From: Planctomycetota bacterium | GTDB taxonomy: Bacteria; Planctomycetota; Phycisphaerae; Phycisphaerales; UBA1924 | Assembly: GCA_023434205.1 (NCBI GenBank) | Contig: JAEYTB010000154.1 | Span: 1-35,574, forward strand | Reading direction: 5' to 3' | DNA length: 35,574 nucleotides | Part shown: one piece after another, positions 15,532 through 23,683 of the stretch | How the letters are laid out: each line of letters begins with the position of its first letter | How positions within the stretch are numbered: position 1 is the first letter of the stretch | Translations under genes and position numbers: made by a program | Notes under the pieces: generated by a model | What the model saw: only the letters and a program-made list of their open reading frames with translations | What the model was told of the DNA's origin: nothing | The model's database searches: none

Positions 15532-16667
15532 TTCTGGAAGATCGGGAGGTAGCGCTTTGGCATTTGAAGGATGATGAGGGCCATGGCCGTGCCGTACTCG
15601 GGGCCGACGCTGGTGTCCGACCAGTGGCCGGCGGCCTGCTGGGACTGGAGGAGCTCGGCGCGGATCGCGGGCCACCAGCGGGCCCACGAGTCCCCGCCGG
15701 CCAGGAACATCGCTTGCACGGCGTAGTACTGGCCGTAGAAGTAGTGGATGGCGTTGTTGTCCGCGGCGGCGCCGGGCAGGGCGTTGCGCATCAGGTACTG
15801 CACGCCCCGGTCGATGCCGCGGTCCTCGTAGATGCCGGCGTAGAAGAGGCTGGCGACCCCCGCGGCGGAGCGGGGCCAGGCGCTGGGGCCGGCCATCATT
15901 TGGTAGCGGAAGCCGCCGTCGGGGTTCTGGCAGGCGCGGACGTACTCGACGGCCTTGTCGATGGTGGCTTTGGGGATGTCGAGGCCCGCGTTGCGCGCCG
16001 AGCGGAGCGCCATGATCTGCGTGATGGTGACCGAGACGTCGGCGTCGAAGGCCACGGGGTTGTAGCGCCAGCCGCCCTCGTCGTTCTGCGTGGACTCGAT
16101 CAGGCGGACCGACTTGACCAGCGCCTTGTGGACACGCTCGGCCAGCGCGGTGTCGCCGCCGCCCTGGGTCATCCCGTAGACCTCGCCCAGGAACAGCGTG
16201 GCGAAACCGTGGCCGTACATGGGGCTGTTGGCCTGGTCTGTTGCGACGAGGCCTGACTCGGCGCAGTTGGCAAGGATGTAGTTGAGGCCGCGCTGGACGT
16301 TCTCGCCGTAGGCGCCGCGCCCGGGGGTGTTGCCGTCGGCCATGAGCGCCAGGCACGCGAGGGCGGTGACGGCCACGCCGCGGCCGAACTGCGACTCGCC
16401 GAAGGAGCCGTCGGGGTTCTGGCGGCGGGCAAGGTACGAGAGGCCGCGGGTGACGGCGCGGTCGAGTTCCGGGGTGATCTCGTCCTGCGTGGGGTTGTTG
16501 GCGGCCGAGCGGGGCGAGGTGGGCTGGGCGGCGAGGGCGAACTCGGCGACGGGGCGCTGCGCGGGCGCGAGCACGAGGCCGTAACCGACCGGGCCGATCG
16601 CGAGGGCGCCGGTGGAAGCGAGCGCGAGTGTTGCACCCACGAGGGAGATGGAGCGGGCGTGTGTCAT
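15528..16667 (-). CDS. QW-repeat (prenyltransferase/squalene-oxidase fold) exported protein
   Basis: The product is 379 residues. The ATG at 16667 forms an ATGA overlap with the upstream gene and opens into a signal peptide (MTHARSISLVGATLALAST). Several QW-type repeats of an alpha/alpha barrel are visible: RRQNPDGSFGES, TQNDEGGWRYNP, CQNPDGGFRYQ and QQAAGHWSDTSVG. HGFATLFLGEVYG and EYGTAMALIILQMP are in the pattern of planctomycetal homologues. The DxDD motif of cyclases is not seen and the product is exported, so it is probably not a terpene cyclase; a binding or alpha-2-macroglobulin-like thioester-domain fold is more likely. It overlaps both neighbours, which ties it to the DUF4175/BatA complex. 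Confidence 0.83.
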   Translation of the reverse strand: MTHARSISLVGATLALASTGALAIGPVGYGLVLAPAQRPVAEFALAAQPTSPRSAANNPTQDEITPELDRAVTRGLSYLARRQNPDGSFGESQFGRGVAVTALACLALMADGNTPGRGAYGENVQRGLNYILANCAESGLVATDQANSPMYGHGFATLFLGEVYGMTQGGGDTALAERVHKALVKSVRLIESTQNDEGGWRYNPVAFDADVSVTITQIMALRSARNAGLDIPKATIDKAVEYVRACQNPDGGFRYQMMAGPSAWPRSAAGVASLFYAGIYEDRGIDRGVQYLMRNALPGAAADNNAIHYFYGQYYAVQAMFLAGGDSWARWWPAIRAELLQSQQAAGHWSDTSVGPEYGTAMALIILQMPKRYLPIFQK

Positions 16668-17383
16668 GGCTGGCGGGGGAGCTCTCCGGGCTTGGGTTCT
16701 TCGGCGAGGCGTTTGTAGTACTTCTCGGTGAGGAGCTTGTACCTGGAGCTGTATTGTTCGCTCTTGCCCTGGGAGAGGGCATCGCGGATGTGGGCGGGGA
16801 GGTTGCCCCACGCCGCGGAGCCGCCCGGAGAGGCGTTGCGGTTGCCTTCGGTCATCGCGGGGCCGGGGCCGGGGTTCTGGCCCTGGTTGTTCTGCGCGTT
16901 CTGCTGGCTGGACTGCTGCGGCTGGCTCTGCTGGGGCTGCTGCTGCTGCTGGGGGTTGGGCTTGCTCTTGCGGCTCTTGGACTGCTGCTTCTTGGCCTCG
17001 TCGATCAGCGTGTCGAGCTTGCGGATCACGTCCTCCTGCATGCGCTGGGTGCTGAGGCCGGTGTCCTGGGCGCTGGTCAGGCGGAGGGCGGTCTGGTCCA
17101 TCAGCACCACGGCCTGATCGAACAGGGCCTGCACCTCACCGGGCGAGAGCTGGCGTTCGAGCTCGGCGCGGGCGGGGTCGGCGGGCCGGGGCGCATCCGC
17201 GGGCTTCTCCGGCGCGGCAGGATCGGCCGGCTTGGCGGGCTTCTGGGGGAGGCCGAGGAGCTCATCGAGCGAGGGCTCGGGCTGGGCCGGGGGCTTGGGC
17301 TGCGGCTGGGTCGCGGGCTGGACTGCCGGTTGGGCGGCGGGCTGGGCGAGGGCCGCGAGCAGCACGAAGGGGATGGGTGACAT
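16664..17383 (-). CDS. Gln/Pro-rich exported protein with conserved C-terminus
   Basis: The product is 239 residues. The start ATG (17383) overlaps the stop of the DUF4175-like gene by one base. It has a short signal peptide (MSPIPFVLLAALAQ), a Pro/Ala/Gln-rich linker, and a helical part (about 75-130) with QALFDQAVVLMDQTALRL. A poly-Gln/Asn/Ser stretch (about 140-170) follows, and the C-terminus AWGNLPAHIRDALSQGKSEQ plus YKLLTEKYYKRLAEEP is conserved, from memory, in planctomycetal proteins beside DUF4175 genes. No enzyme motif is visible. It probably lives in the periplasm as a structural or regulatory partner of the operon. The Gln run is coded by repeated CAG (CTG on the plus strand) triplets at about 16925-16960. 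Confidence 0.75.
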   Translation of the reverse strand: MSPIPFVLLAALAQPAAQPAVQPATQPQPKPPAQPEPSLDELLGLPQKPAKPADPAAPEKPADAPRPADPARAELERQLSPGEVQALFDQAVVLMDQTALRLTSAQDTGLSTQRMQEDVIRKLDTLIDEAKKQQSKSRKSKPNPQQQQQPQQSQPQQSSQQNAQNNQGQNPGPGPAMTEGNRNASPGGSAAWGNLPAHIRDALSQGKSEQYSSRYKLLTEKYYKRLAEEPKPGELPRQP

Positions 17384-20300
17384 CAGTTGGGCTCCTGCGG
17401 CTGAGGTGCGGGGGGTTGAGGCCCGGGCCCCTGGTCCTCCTGCATGCGTTCGAGCAGGGCCTTGGCCTGGTCGGCAAGCTCGCGCTGCAGGCGGGTGACG
17501 TGCTCGGTCAGTTCGGCATCGCTGGATTCTTCCGCGCCGCGGGTCAGCTCCGCGGCCTCGACCTGCATGAAGCGGAGGAGTTTCAGCTCGGCGATGGGAG
17601 GAATCAGGGGCTGCTCGCCCCCGCCGCCCCCGCCCCCGCCGCCGTCGCTCCCGCTTTCCTCCTCGCGGAAGTCGTCCTTCTTGCGCTGCATCTCTTCGAC
17701 CGCGGCGATGAGGCCCTGGAGGATGCGGACGGCGGAGTTCTGGTCGCGGCCGACGGACGCCGGGGCGGAACCCTCCGCGAGCGTGCGGGAGACCTGGCCG
17801 GTGGTGGTGTCGAGCCGGGCGTGGGCGTAGTCGAACATCTTCGCCTCGTCCATCTCCTGCGTCGAGGAGCGGAGGGCGGCGAGGGCCTGACGGATCGCCT
17901 CCTGACGTTCGGCCAGCAGGCGGGCGGTCTGACGCTCGCGCCGGTCGAGCTCTTTGCCCAGGAGCGGGGCGGTGTCGGCCCGCAGAGAAACCTGGAGTTC
18001 AAGGGCTTCCATGTAACCGCGCTTGAGCTCTTCGCGCTTCCGGTCGGCCTCGCGTTCCTCGGCCTCGTCCTCGAGCTTCTGGGCCTCGGCGCGGGCCTCC
18101 TTGAGGCGGGCGAGGCTGATGCGTTCGTTGGAGTCGGCCTCGGGCTGGTCGCCGGCGCGGAGGGCGACAACGGCCGCGGACTGGGCGTTGGCGGCGGAGT
18201 CGATGTAGCCGGCGACCTCGGCGGCCTCGCGCATGGCCTGGACGGTCGCCAGGACACCCAGCGTGTTCTGGTTGAGGAAGATCATGCCGACGTCGAGGGT
18301 CTTGTCGACCTCGCCGCTGTTCATGGAGGCGAGCAGGCGTGCGAGTTCGCTCTCCTGCTGGGTGATGAGCTTGTCGAGCGACTGGATGAGGTCGGCCAGG
18401 ACGCGGCGGAGGGCCTGGTCGCGCTGCTGCTCGGCGCGGTCGAGCTCGCTGAGCATGGATTCAAGGGCGCGCTCGGCGGCCTGCTGCTGCTCCTGGGCGG
18501 CGTCGGTCTGGTTCTGCTGGATCTGCTCCGCCGCCTGCTGCTGCTTCTGGTCGACCTGCTGCTGGCGGGCGCGGTCGGCGGCGTTCTGCATCGCCTGCGC
18601 CTGGGCGGCGTCGACCTGCTGCATCTGCTCGGCCCGCTGCTGGAGCTGGTCGATCAGCGCGCCGGCGCGCTGGGCGAGCTCCTGCTGACGCTGGGCGATC
18701 CGCTCAAGGTCGTCGCGCTGCTGCTGGGTAAGGTTCTCGGGCTGCTGGCCGCGGGAAGCGGGGTCGACCCCGGCGGTCTGGGCGGTGAGGGCCTTCTGCT
18801 CGGCGAGAAGCTTCTCGATGCCGCGTTTGACGGCCCAGGTGTCTTGGCCCCGGTCGAGCATGTTGGCGAGCTGAGAAAGGTCCTCCTGCACAGCCTTCTG
18901 TGCCTGCTCGAGCGACTGCTGGTCCTGCTCACGGCTCTCGGACGGGGCGTTGCCGGAGAGTCGGTCCAGCGCGCTTGTCGCCTGGTCGGACTTGTCGGCG
19001 GCGCTCTGGATCAGCTCCGCGGCGTCCGCCAGCAGGTTCTCGACCGAGTCGTCGCTCAAACGGTTGCGCTGGGCGCGGTTTGACAGGCGGTTGACCGCCT
19101 CGGCCAGCGGGCCCAGACGGTCGGTGATGGCGTCCTGGCGCTGGCCCTGCTCGCCCGCCTTCTGCGCATCGGCGCCGGCCTCGGCCCGCTGCTGGCCGAG
19201 ACGGTCCTGGTCGAGCTCGAGGCGCTTGGCGGCTTCCCGCACGCCGGCGAGCTCGCTGCGGAACTGCTCGATCAGGTCGCTCTCGCTGATGACGCGGAGG
19301 CGGCGCTTGCTGGAGACGACGGGAGCTCGCTGCGAGCCGGACGACGCGAAGATGTCCAGCACCTGCGTTGTGAGCCACACCTCGTCGCCGGGGCGTACGC
19401 CCAGCGTGGGAACGTCGACCTCGCCCGCCGCCCGCAGCACCAGCGACTCTTCGCCCGCGGGCGTGCGCGCGAGCTCGGCCGGCTCTGCGATCGGTTCGGG
19501 TGGTGCGCCGGCGGAGTCGGCGGGGGGCTTGGCGACCTGCCACCGGAGCGACACCGACGAAAGCCCAACGTCGTCGCGGCCTTCGCCCGCCGCCTGCACG
19601 AGCGCGGTGGGCAGGATCGCCTCGTCCTGCGCGGGCTCGACCACCGCCGCGGCGGGGGGGCTGTCCTCGACCACGTCGAAGCGGTACGCGGAGTCGTCGG
19701 TGGCGGTGATGCCGTAGGAGTCGGTCAGGATCACCGGCAGGCGCAGGTTGTCGCGGGCGATGAACGAGATGCGCCACCGCGTTGGTTCGAGGGTGATGGT
19801 GCGCTCTTCCACAAGGTCGAAACCGGGAAGGGCGGCGCGGGTCCAGTCGAGCATCGGGCCGTCGGCGGGGATGGGGAGCGGCTTGCTGAGCGTCAGGTCG
19901 AGGGTGGTGCGCGAACCGGCGAGGATCGGGCCGATCAGGGCCCGCTCGTCGCGGCCCGGGCCCACGTCGCGTGTGCCGCGGAGGAGGGCGGTGGGGGACT
20001 CGGCCTGCGCGGCGAGGGCCGCCCTGGCGTACTCGGGCGGGACGACGCTTACCGAGCCCGCGACGATGGCGGGGGGCTCGACGAGCGTGACGGTGGCCCA
20101 GTCGGTCTCATCGTCGGTGGTCTCGAAGTAGTACTCGAGCTCGACGGTGGGCGGGGGCGTTCCGGGCGCATGGGCGGGCACCATCGAGGTGGTGTCCAGC
20201 AGCCGCTCGTAGAGCTCGCCGCTGACCGGCGGGGCGCCCCCGAGCGGCTCGTAGGTGACGGCGCGGTTCTGGCTGGTGAGCAGGGCCCGCTGGGTCACGC

Positions 20301-21051
20301 CGGCGCGCCCGTTGGTGATGACGCGGTAGGTGACAGCGACCTTGGGGTTGCCGGCCGAGCTCCCCGTGCGAGAGAGCACCGCGCGGAGGGGCAGGGCGGA
20401 CCCCGCGGGGTGGGCCACGATGGGGTTGGCGTCGACAACGCCCGTCCGCTTGGGCCACGCGGCGCTGGACCAAGGGGTCAGCACGCGGGCCGTGCCGATG
20501 CGGGCCAGTGCGGGGACCGTGAGCACGAGCGCCGCCGTGGGGATAGCCACCGCGAGCAGCGCTGTCAGCGCCTGCCCGAGGCGCCGTTTGGACAGCAGGG
20601 TGGAGGTGGGGATGGTGAAGCGGCGGCGGGCCTCTTCGGCGCTCATGATCCGCAGTTCGGCCGCGAGCACCGAGTCGGGCGTGCCGCTGGAGAGTTCGAG
20701 GGCGGAGGCGAGCACGCCCTTGAGCCCGGCCTTCCGGCCCTCCTCGGACTGTTCGACACGCAGGGCGACCTGCGTGAGGGGAGGGTTGAAGAACAGGGCG
20801 GGGATGACGTGCTTGCGGAGCAGGTAGACCAGGGCCGCCACCGAGCCGGTCCAGAGGATCAGCCGGACGGCCATGGGCATGCGGAGGAAGTAGTCGATGA
20901 CCGCGGCGAGGATGACGTACGCGGCGAAGGCGGCGGTCAGGAGGCCGACGCGCTGAAGGATGAGCTGGGCGCGTGCCGTGGCGCGGAGGCGGCTGAGCAC
21001 CGCGACCATCCCCGAGGGGGTCTCCGGGCTGGCTGGCTGGTTGCCGGTCAT
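17383..21051 (-). CDS. Giant DUF4175-like membrane protein with long coiled coils
   Basis: The product is 1222 residues. I chose the ATG at 21051 because AAGGAAG lies six bases upstream; a GTG at 21075 would add eight residues. Two or three membrane segments lie in the first 220 residues (AAFAAYVILAAVIDYFL, LILWTGSVAALVYLL, LTALLAVAIPTAALVLTV), the layout of DUF4175-type proteins. A periplasmic beta-rich part (about 250-610) follows, then some 500 residues of Gln/Glu/Arg/Ala-rich coiled coil (such as QQQQAAERALESMLSELDRA). Near the C-terminus a run of nine Gly interrupts the coil. A mechanical or scaffold role across the periplasm is plausible; no catalytic residues are seen. It sits downstream of the VWA gene after a 247-base gap with competing hairpins and overlaps the next gene by one base. 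Confidence 0.8.
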   Translation of the reverse strand: MTGNQPASPETPSGMVAVLSRLRATARAQLILQRVGLLTAAFAAYVILAAVIDYFLRMPMAVRLILWTGSVAALVYLLRKHVIPALFFNPPLTQVALRVEQSEEGRKAGLKGVLASALELSSGTPDSVLAAELRIMSAEEARRRFTIPTSTLLSKRRLGQALTALLAVAIPTAALVLTVPALARIGTARVLTPWSSAAWPKRTGVVDANPIVAHPAGSALPLRAVLSRTGSSAGNPKVAVTYRVITNGRAGVTQRALLTSQNRAVTYEPLGGAPPVSGELYERLLDTTSMVPAHAPGTPPPTVELEYYFETTDDETDWATVTLVEPPAIVAGSVSVVPPEYARAALAAQAESPTALLRGTRDVGPGRDERALIGPILAGSRTTLDLTLSKPLPIPADGPMLDWTRAALPGFDLVEERTITLEPTRWRISFIARDNLRLPVILTDSYGITATDDSAYRFDVVEDSPPAAAVVEPAQDEAILPTALVQAAGEGRDDVGLSSVSLRWQVAKPPADSAGAPPEPIAEPAELARTPAGEESLVLRAAGEVDVPTLGVRPGDEVWLTTQVLDIFASSGSQRAPVVSSKRRLRVISESDLIEQFRSELAGVREAAKRLELDQDRLGQQRAEAGADAQKAGEQGQRQDAITDRLGPLAEAVNRLSNRAQRNRLSDDSVENLLADAAELIQSAADKSDQATSALDRLSGNAPSESREQDQQSLEQAQKAVQEDLSQLANMLDRGQDTWAVKRGIEKLLAEQKALTAQTAGVDPASRGQQPENLTQQQRDDLERIAQRQQELAQRAGALIDQLQQRAEQMQQVDAAQAQAMQNAADRARQQQVDQKQQQAAEQIQQNQTDAAQEQQQAAERALESMLSELDRAEQQRDQALRRVLADLIQSLDKLITQQESELARLLASMNSGEVDKTLDVGMIFLNQNTLGVLATVQAMREAAEVAGYIDSAANAQSAAVVALRAGDQPEADSNERISLARLKEARAEAQKLEDEAEEREADRKREELKRGYMEALELQVSLRADTAPLLGKELDRRERQTARLLAERQEAIRQALAALRSSTQEMDEAKMFDYAHARLDTTTGQVSRTLAEGSAPASVGRDQNSAVRILQGLIAAVEEMQRKKDDFREEESGSDGGGGGGGGGEQPLIPPIAELKLLRFMQVEAAELTRGAEESSDAELTEHVTRLQRELADQAKALLERMQEDQGPGPQPPAPQPQEPN

Positions 21052-21176
21052 GTCGTCTTCCTTGATCGCGGGCACCAGTGTCCTTCTCTCTCAGTATCGA
21101 CCAGACTACCCGGGCGTCGCTGGGCGGGGCAGGGGGTTCTTGGGGCAGGACCTCGGAGTCATGGAATTCCCGGACC

Positions 21177-21232
21177 TGCGGCGGATTGCCGCACCTGTCT
21201 ATCTACGCCCCGGGCGGGTGGGCAGGTGCGGC
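21177..21232 (-). other. Competing hairpins in the mid-operon gap
   Basis: In the minus-strand transcript, GCCGCACCTG (21232-21223) pairs perfectly with CAGGTGCGGC (21197-21188) over a 25-base loop. The TGCGGC inside the second arm can instead pair with GCCGCA (21182-21177) over a five-base loop. The two structures exclude each other. The rest of the gap (21052-21298) shows no promoter I can defend. Confidence 0.55.
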
Positions 21233-21298
21233 GGGTGTGACGAGCCGGTGACAACTTGGACAATCTGGCCCCCGATCCTGACGGTGGCGTCGCGGGCG

Positions 21299-23683
21299 TC
21301 ATGAGAGCTTGATCAGACGCCTGCCCACCCACTCAAAGATGAGCAGGAGGATCAGGACCGTCCAGACGATCGGCTTATCCCACAGGGTTTCGACATCGGG
21401 GGTGCCCAGCAGATGCAGCTCCCGGTTCGGAAGCAGGTTGGGAAGCTCGGAAAGCTGGGCGGCCTGGAGTACCCGCCCGCCGGTGGCCTGGGAGAGCGTG
21501 GCGAGCGCGGCGTGGTCGGCCTGGGGCACACGCAGTTCGTCATCCGGGAGAACCACCTCAAGCCGGGCGGACAGGTCCAGGCCCGAGAGGAGCTGGTCAG
21601 CGGGCTGCACGAGGTACGTCCCCGGCTCGGTGGGGACCCAGGTTGCCGTGAAGAGGTCGGATGGACCGGCATCGTCGGGCCGGGGCTGGGGTTTGAGGGT
21701 GAGCTCGGCCGCTCCCTGGGTGCGGGGTGCGACGCCCGGCTGCGCCTGGGGCGTGAGGCGGACCTTGAGCGACTCGGGCCGCTTGTCGACGAAGGTCTGG
21801 TCGAGCAGGCGGACGCTGACCTGCACCTGCTGGTTGACCTGGGCGCGCTCAGGGGAGGTCTCGATGAGGGCGGGCTTGCCAGATCGGCCCAGGCTGCCGC
21901 GGGCGAGCAGGCGGACAACGGGGATCCAGAAACGCTCGGTGAGAACCTCGCCGCGGGCGTAGCGGTAACGCCAGGTCTCGTCGGTGGCGACATAGACGAC
22001 GCGCCCGGCGCCGTAGCGCATGGTCATCGCGAGCGGGGAGGGCGAGACGCTCGAGCCGCCGGTGGTGGTGGTTGGTGAGGCGAGGGCCAGGACTTCGGTC
22101 GTGGGCTTGAGCGCGGCGGGCTCGATGCGCTGGGCCCAGCGGAAGGTGTTCCAGCCAAGGTCGGTGGAGGAAAGGAAGTCGGGCCAGGGCTCGCGGGGCG
22201 ACTCGCCGAGTTGGAGGACGCCGTAGCGCGACGCCGCGGGGCCGGGCTGGAGCACGACGGGGTCGAGCCATGTCTGCGTGCCGGCGCCCTCGGACGCGGT
22301 GAGGGAGAAGGGCACGAGGTCGGCGAGCGGGGTTCCGCGCCAGGCGTTGGGGGTGGACGCCGAGCCGCCCATCCAGACCAGGCCGGCGCCGCGTTCGCTG
22401 ACGAGCGTGCGGATCTGCTGGAGCTGCTCATCGCTGAAGAGGCTGGGGCGCAGGTCGCCCATGATGATGACGTCGAACTGGTTCCAGCCGTCCTGGGTTC
22501 GCGGCAGGGCGTCGAGGGTGTCGGTGCCTTCCTGGATGTAGCGGCGGTCGGCGGCGAGGAGCAGGGTGGAGGAGCGGATGGACTGCTCGCGGAGGAGCAG
22601 ATTCTTGAGGTAGCGGTATTCCCAGCGGGGGTAGCCGTCGAAGTAGACGACGCGGATGGGGCGGTCCACGAGTTCGACCCGGACGGGCAGGCGGTTGTTT
22701 TCCTGGGTGAGGTCGGGCGTATCGAGCACCAGACGGACGGACCAGGACGCTTCGCCGGCCTCTTCGGGGCGGGCGGTGAGCGTGACGCGCTGGGGCTGGC
22801 TGATGGCGCGGTCCAGCGGGAGCTCGTCGAGCACCGTGTCGGTCGCGTTGTCCACGAGCTGAACGGTGCCGCTCACGGGGTTGTCGGGGTTGCCGCCCAG
22901 ACGCTCAACATCGACACTGACGGGCACGTAGTCGCCGATGAACGCGGCGGTGGGGGCGTCGAGCCGCGCCAGGGCCATGTCCGTCAGCGGGTCGGCGCTG
23001 CCCAGGGGCACGCTGAAGACCGGGATCTGGCGCGCCTCGAGCTGCTTGAGGGCGGCGCGGCCGACCGAGTCGCTCGAGCGGCCGTCGGACAGCACCACCA
23101 CGCCCGCGACAGGCCGGGCGGCGACGCGGCGGAGGGTCTGCTCGAGGGAGTGGCCGAGCATCGTGCGGCGGCCCGCGGGCTGGCCGAGGTCGATGCCGGT
23201 GACCGAGCCGTCGGGCTCGGCGATGGTGCGGAGGTCGAAAGCGCCCGAGTCAAAGCCCAGGAAGAGCACGTTGCGCTGCTGGGCGAGCTGGGCAAACGTG
23301 GGCCAGCCCTGCCGGACCGCCGCGGCGAGCTGCTGCTCGCGCGTGGACCGCTCGGGCCCGTCGGCGACGGTCAGCGAGGCGGAGCGGTCGGCCATGACGA
23401 TGACCCAGTCCTGCTCGACCTGGTCGTTCTGCTTGACCAGTTCCGGCCCCGCGATCAGCACGGCCACGATGAGGAGCAGCAGGGTGCGCACCAGCGCGAG
23501 GGCGGCGCGGACGCCGGTCTTGCCGATGAGATTCCAGTAGCTCCACGCCGCGAGAAGGAAGCAGAACAGCGCGATGAACGCCCACGCCCACAGGGGCAGC
23601 GGGTGGGCCCAGCGCAGGTCCACGCCCTCCGCGCCGGCGGAGACGCTCTTGAGCTGGAAGATGCGGTCGAGGAAGCTGCTCAT
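21299..23683 (-). CDS. VWA-domain membrane protein with glutamine-amidotransferase-like region
   Basis: The product is 794 residues; the ATG at 23683 overlaps the preceding stop (ATGA). Two membrane helices lie near the N-terminus (LWAWAFIALFCFLLAAWSYW and TLLLLIVAVLIAGP), and one at the C-terminus (VWTVLILLLIFEWVG), so most of it is periplasmic. A von Willebrand A domain begins at about residue 93 (WVIVMADRSAS); the DxSxS metal site (D99-S103) is intact. VVLSDGRSSDSVG and a second Asp segment follow. Residues of about 350-480 resemble a class I glutamine-amidotransferase-like fold without the Cys (VIIMGDLRPSLFSDEQL, GAGLVWMGGSAS). Such proteins accompany BatA and DUF58 in bacterial Bat-type operons and act in envelope complexes. 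Confidence 0.85.
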   Translation of the reverse strand: MSSFLDRIFQLKSVSAGAEGVDLRWAHPLPLWAWAFIALFCFLLAAWSYWNLIGKTGVRAALALVRTLLLLIVAVLIAGPELVKQNDQVEQDWVIVMADRSASLTVADGPERSTREQQLAAAVRQGWPTFAQLAQQRNVLFLGFDSGAFDLRTIAEPDGSVTGIDLGQPAGRRTMLGHSLEQTLRRVAARPVAGVVVLSDGRSSDSVGRAALKQLEARQIPVFSVPLGSADPLTDMALARLDAPTAAFIGDYVPVSVDVERLGGNPDNPVSGTVQLVDNATDTVLDELPLDRAISQPQRVTLTARPEEAGEASWSVRLVLDTPDLTQENNRLPVRVELVDRPIRVVYFDGYPRWEYRYLKNLLLREQSIRSSTLLLAADRRYIQEGTDTLDALPRTQDGWNQFDVIIMGDLRPSLFSDEQLQQIRTLVSERGAGLVWMGGSASTPNAWRGTPLADLVPFSLTASEGAGTQTWLDPVVLQPGPAASRYGVLQLGESPREPWPDFLSSTDLGWNTFRWAQRIEPAALKPTTEVLALASPTTTTGGSSVSPSPLAMTMRYGAGRVVYVATDETWRYRYARGEVLTERFWIPVVRLLARGSLGRSGKPALIETSPERAQVNQQVQVSVRLLDQTFVDKRPESLKVRLTPQAQPGVAPRTQGAAELTLKPQPRPDDAGPSDLFTATWVPTEPGTYLVQPADQLLSGLDLSARLEVVLPDDELRVPQADHAALATLSQATGGRVLQAAQLSELPNLLPNRELHLLGTPDVETLWDKPIVWTVLILLLIFEWVGRRLIKLS

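Noticed and set aside
15528..16667. Terpene or hopanoid cyclase
   Set aside because: QW repeats are present, but there is a signal peptide, no DxDD motif, and the length is too short for a squalene-hopene cyclase.
14254..16782. An apparent 842-codon protein on the minus strand covering two genes
   Set aside because: Only the last 425 codons look real; the upstream part is an Arg/Pro-rich shadow of the QW-repeat gene, and a GTGA overlap start explains the boundary.
18460..18640. CTG-rich repeats as a tandem repeat or CRISPR-like array
   Set aside because: They are codons for Gln in the coiled coil of the DUF4175-like protein and have no regular spacing.
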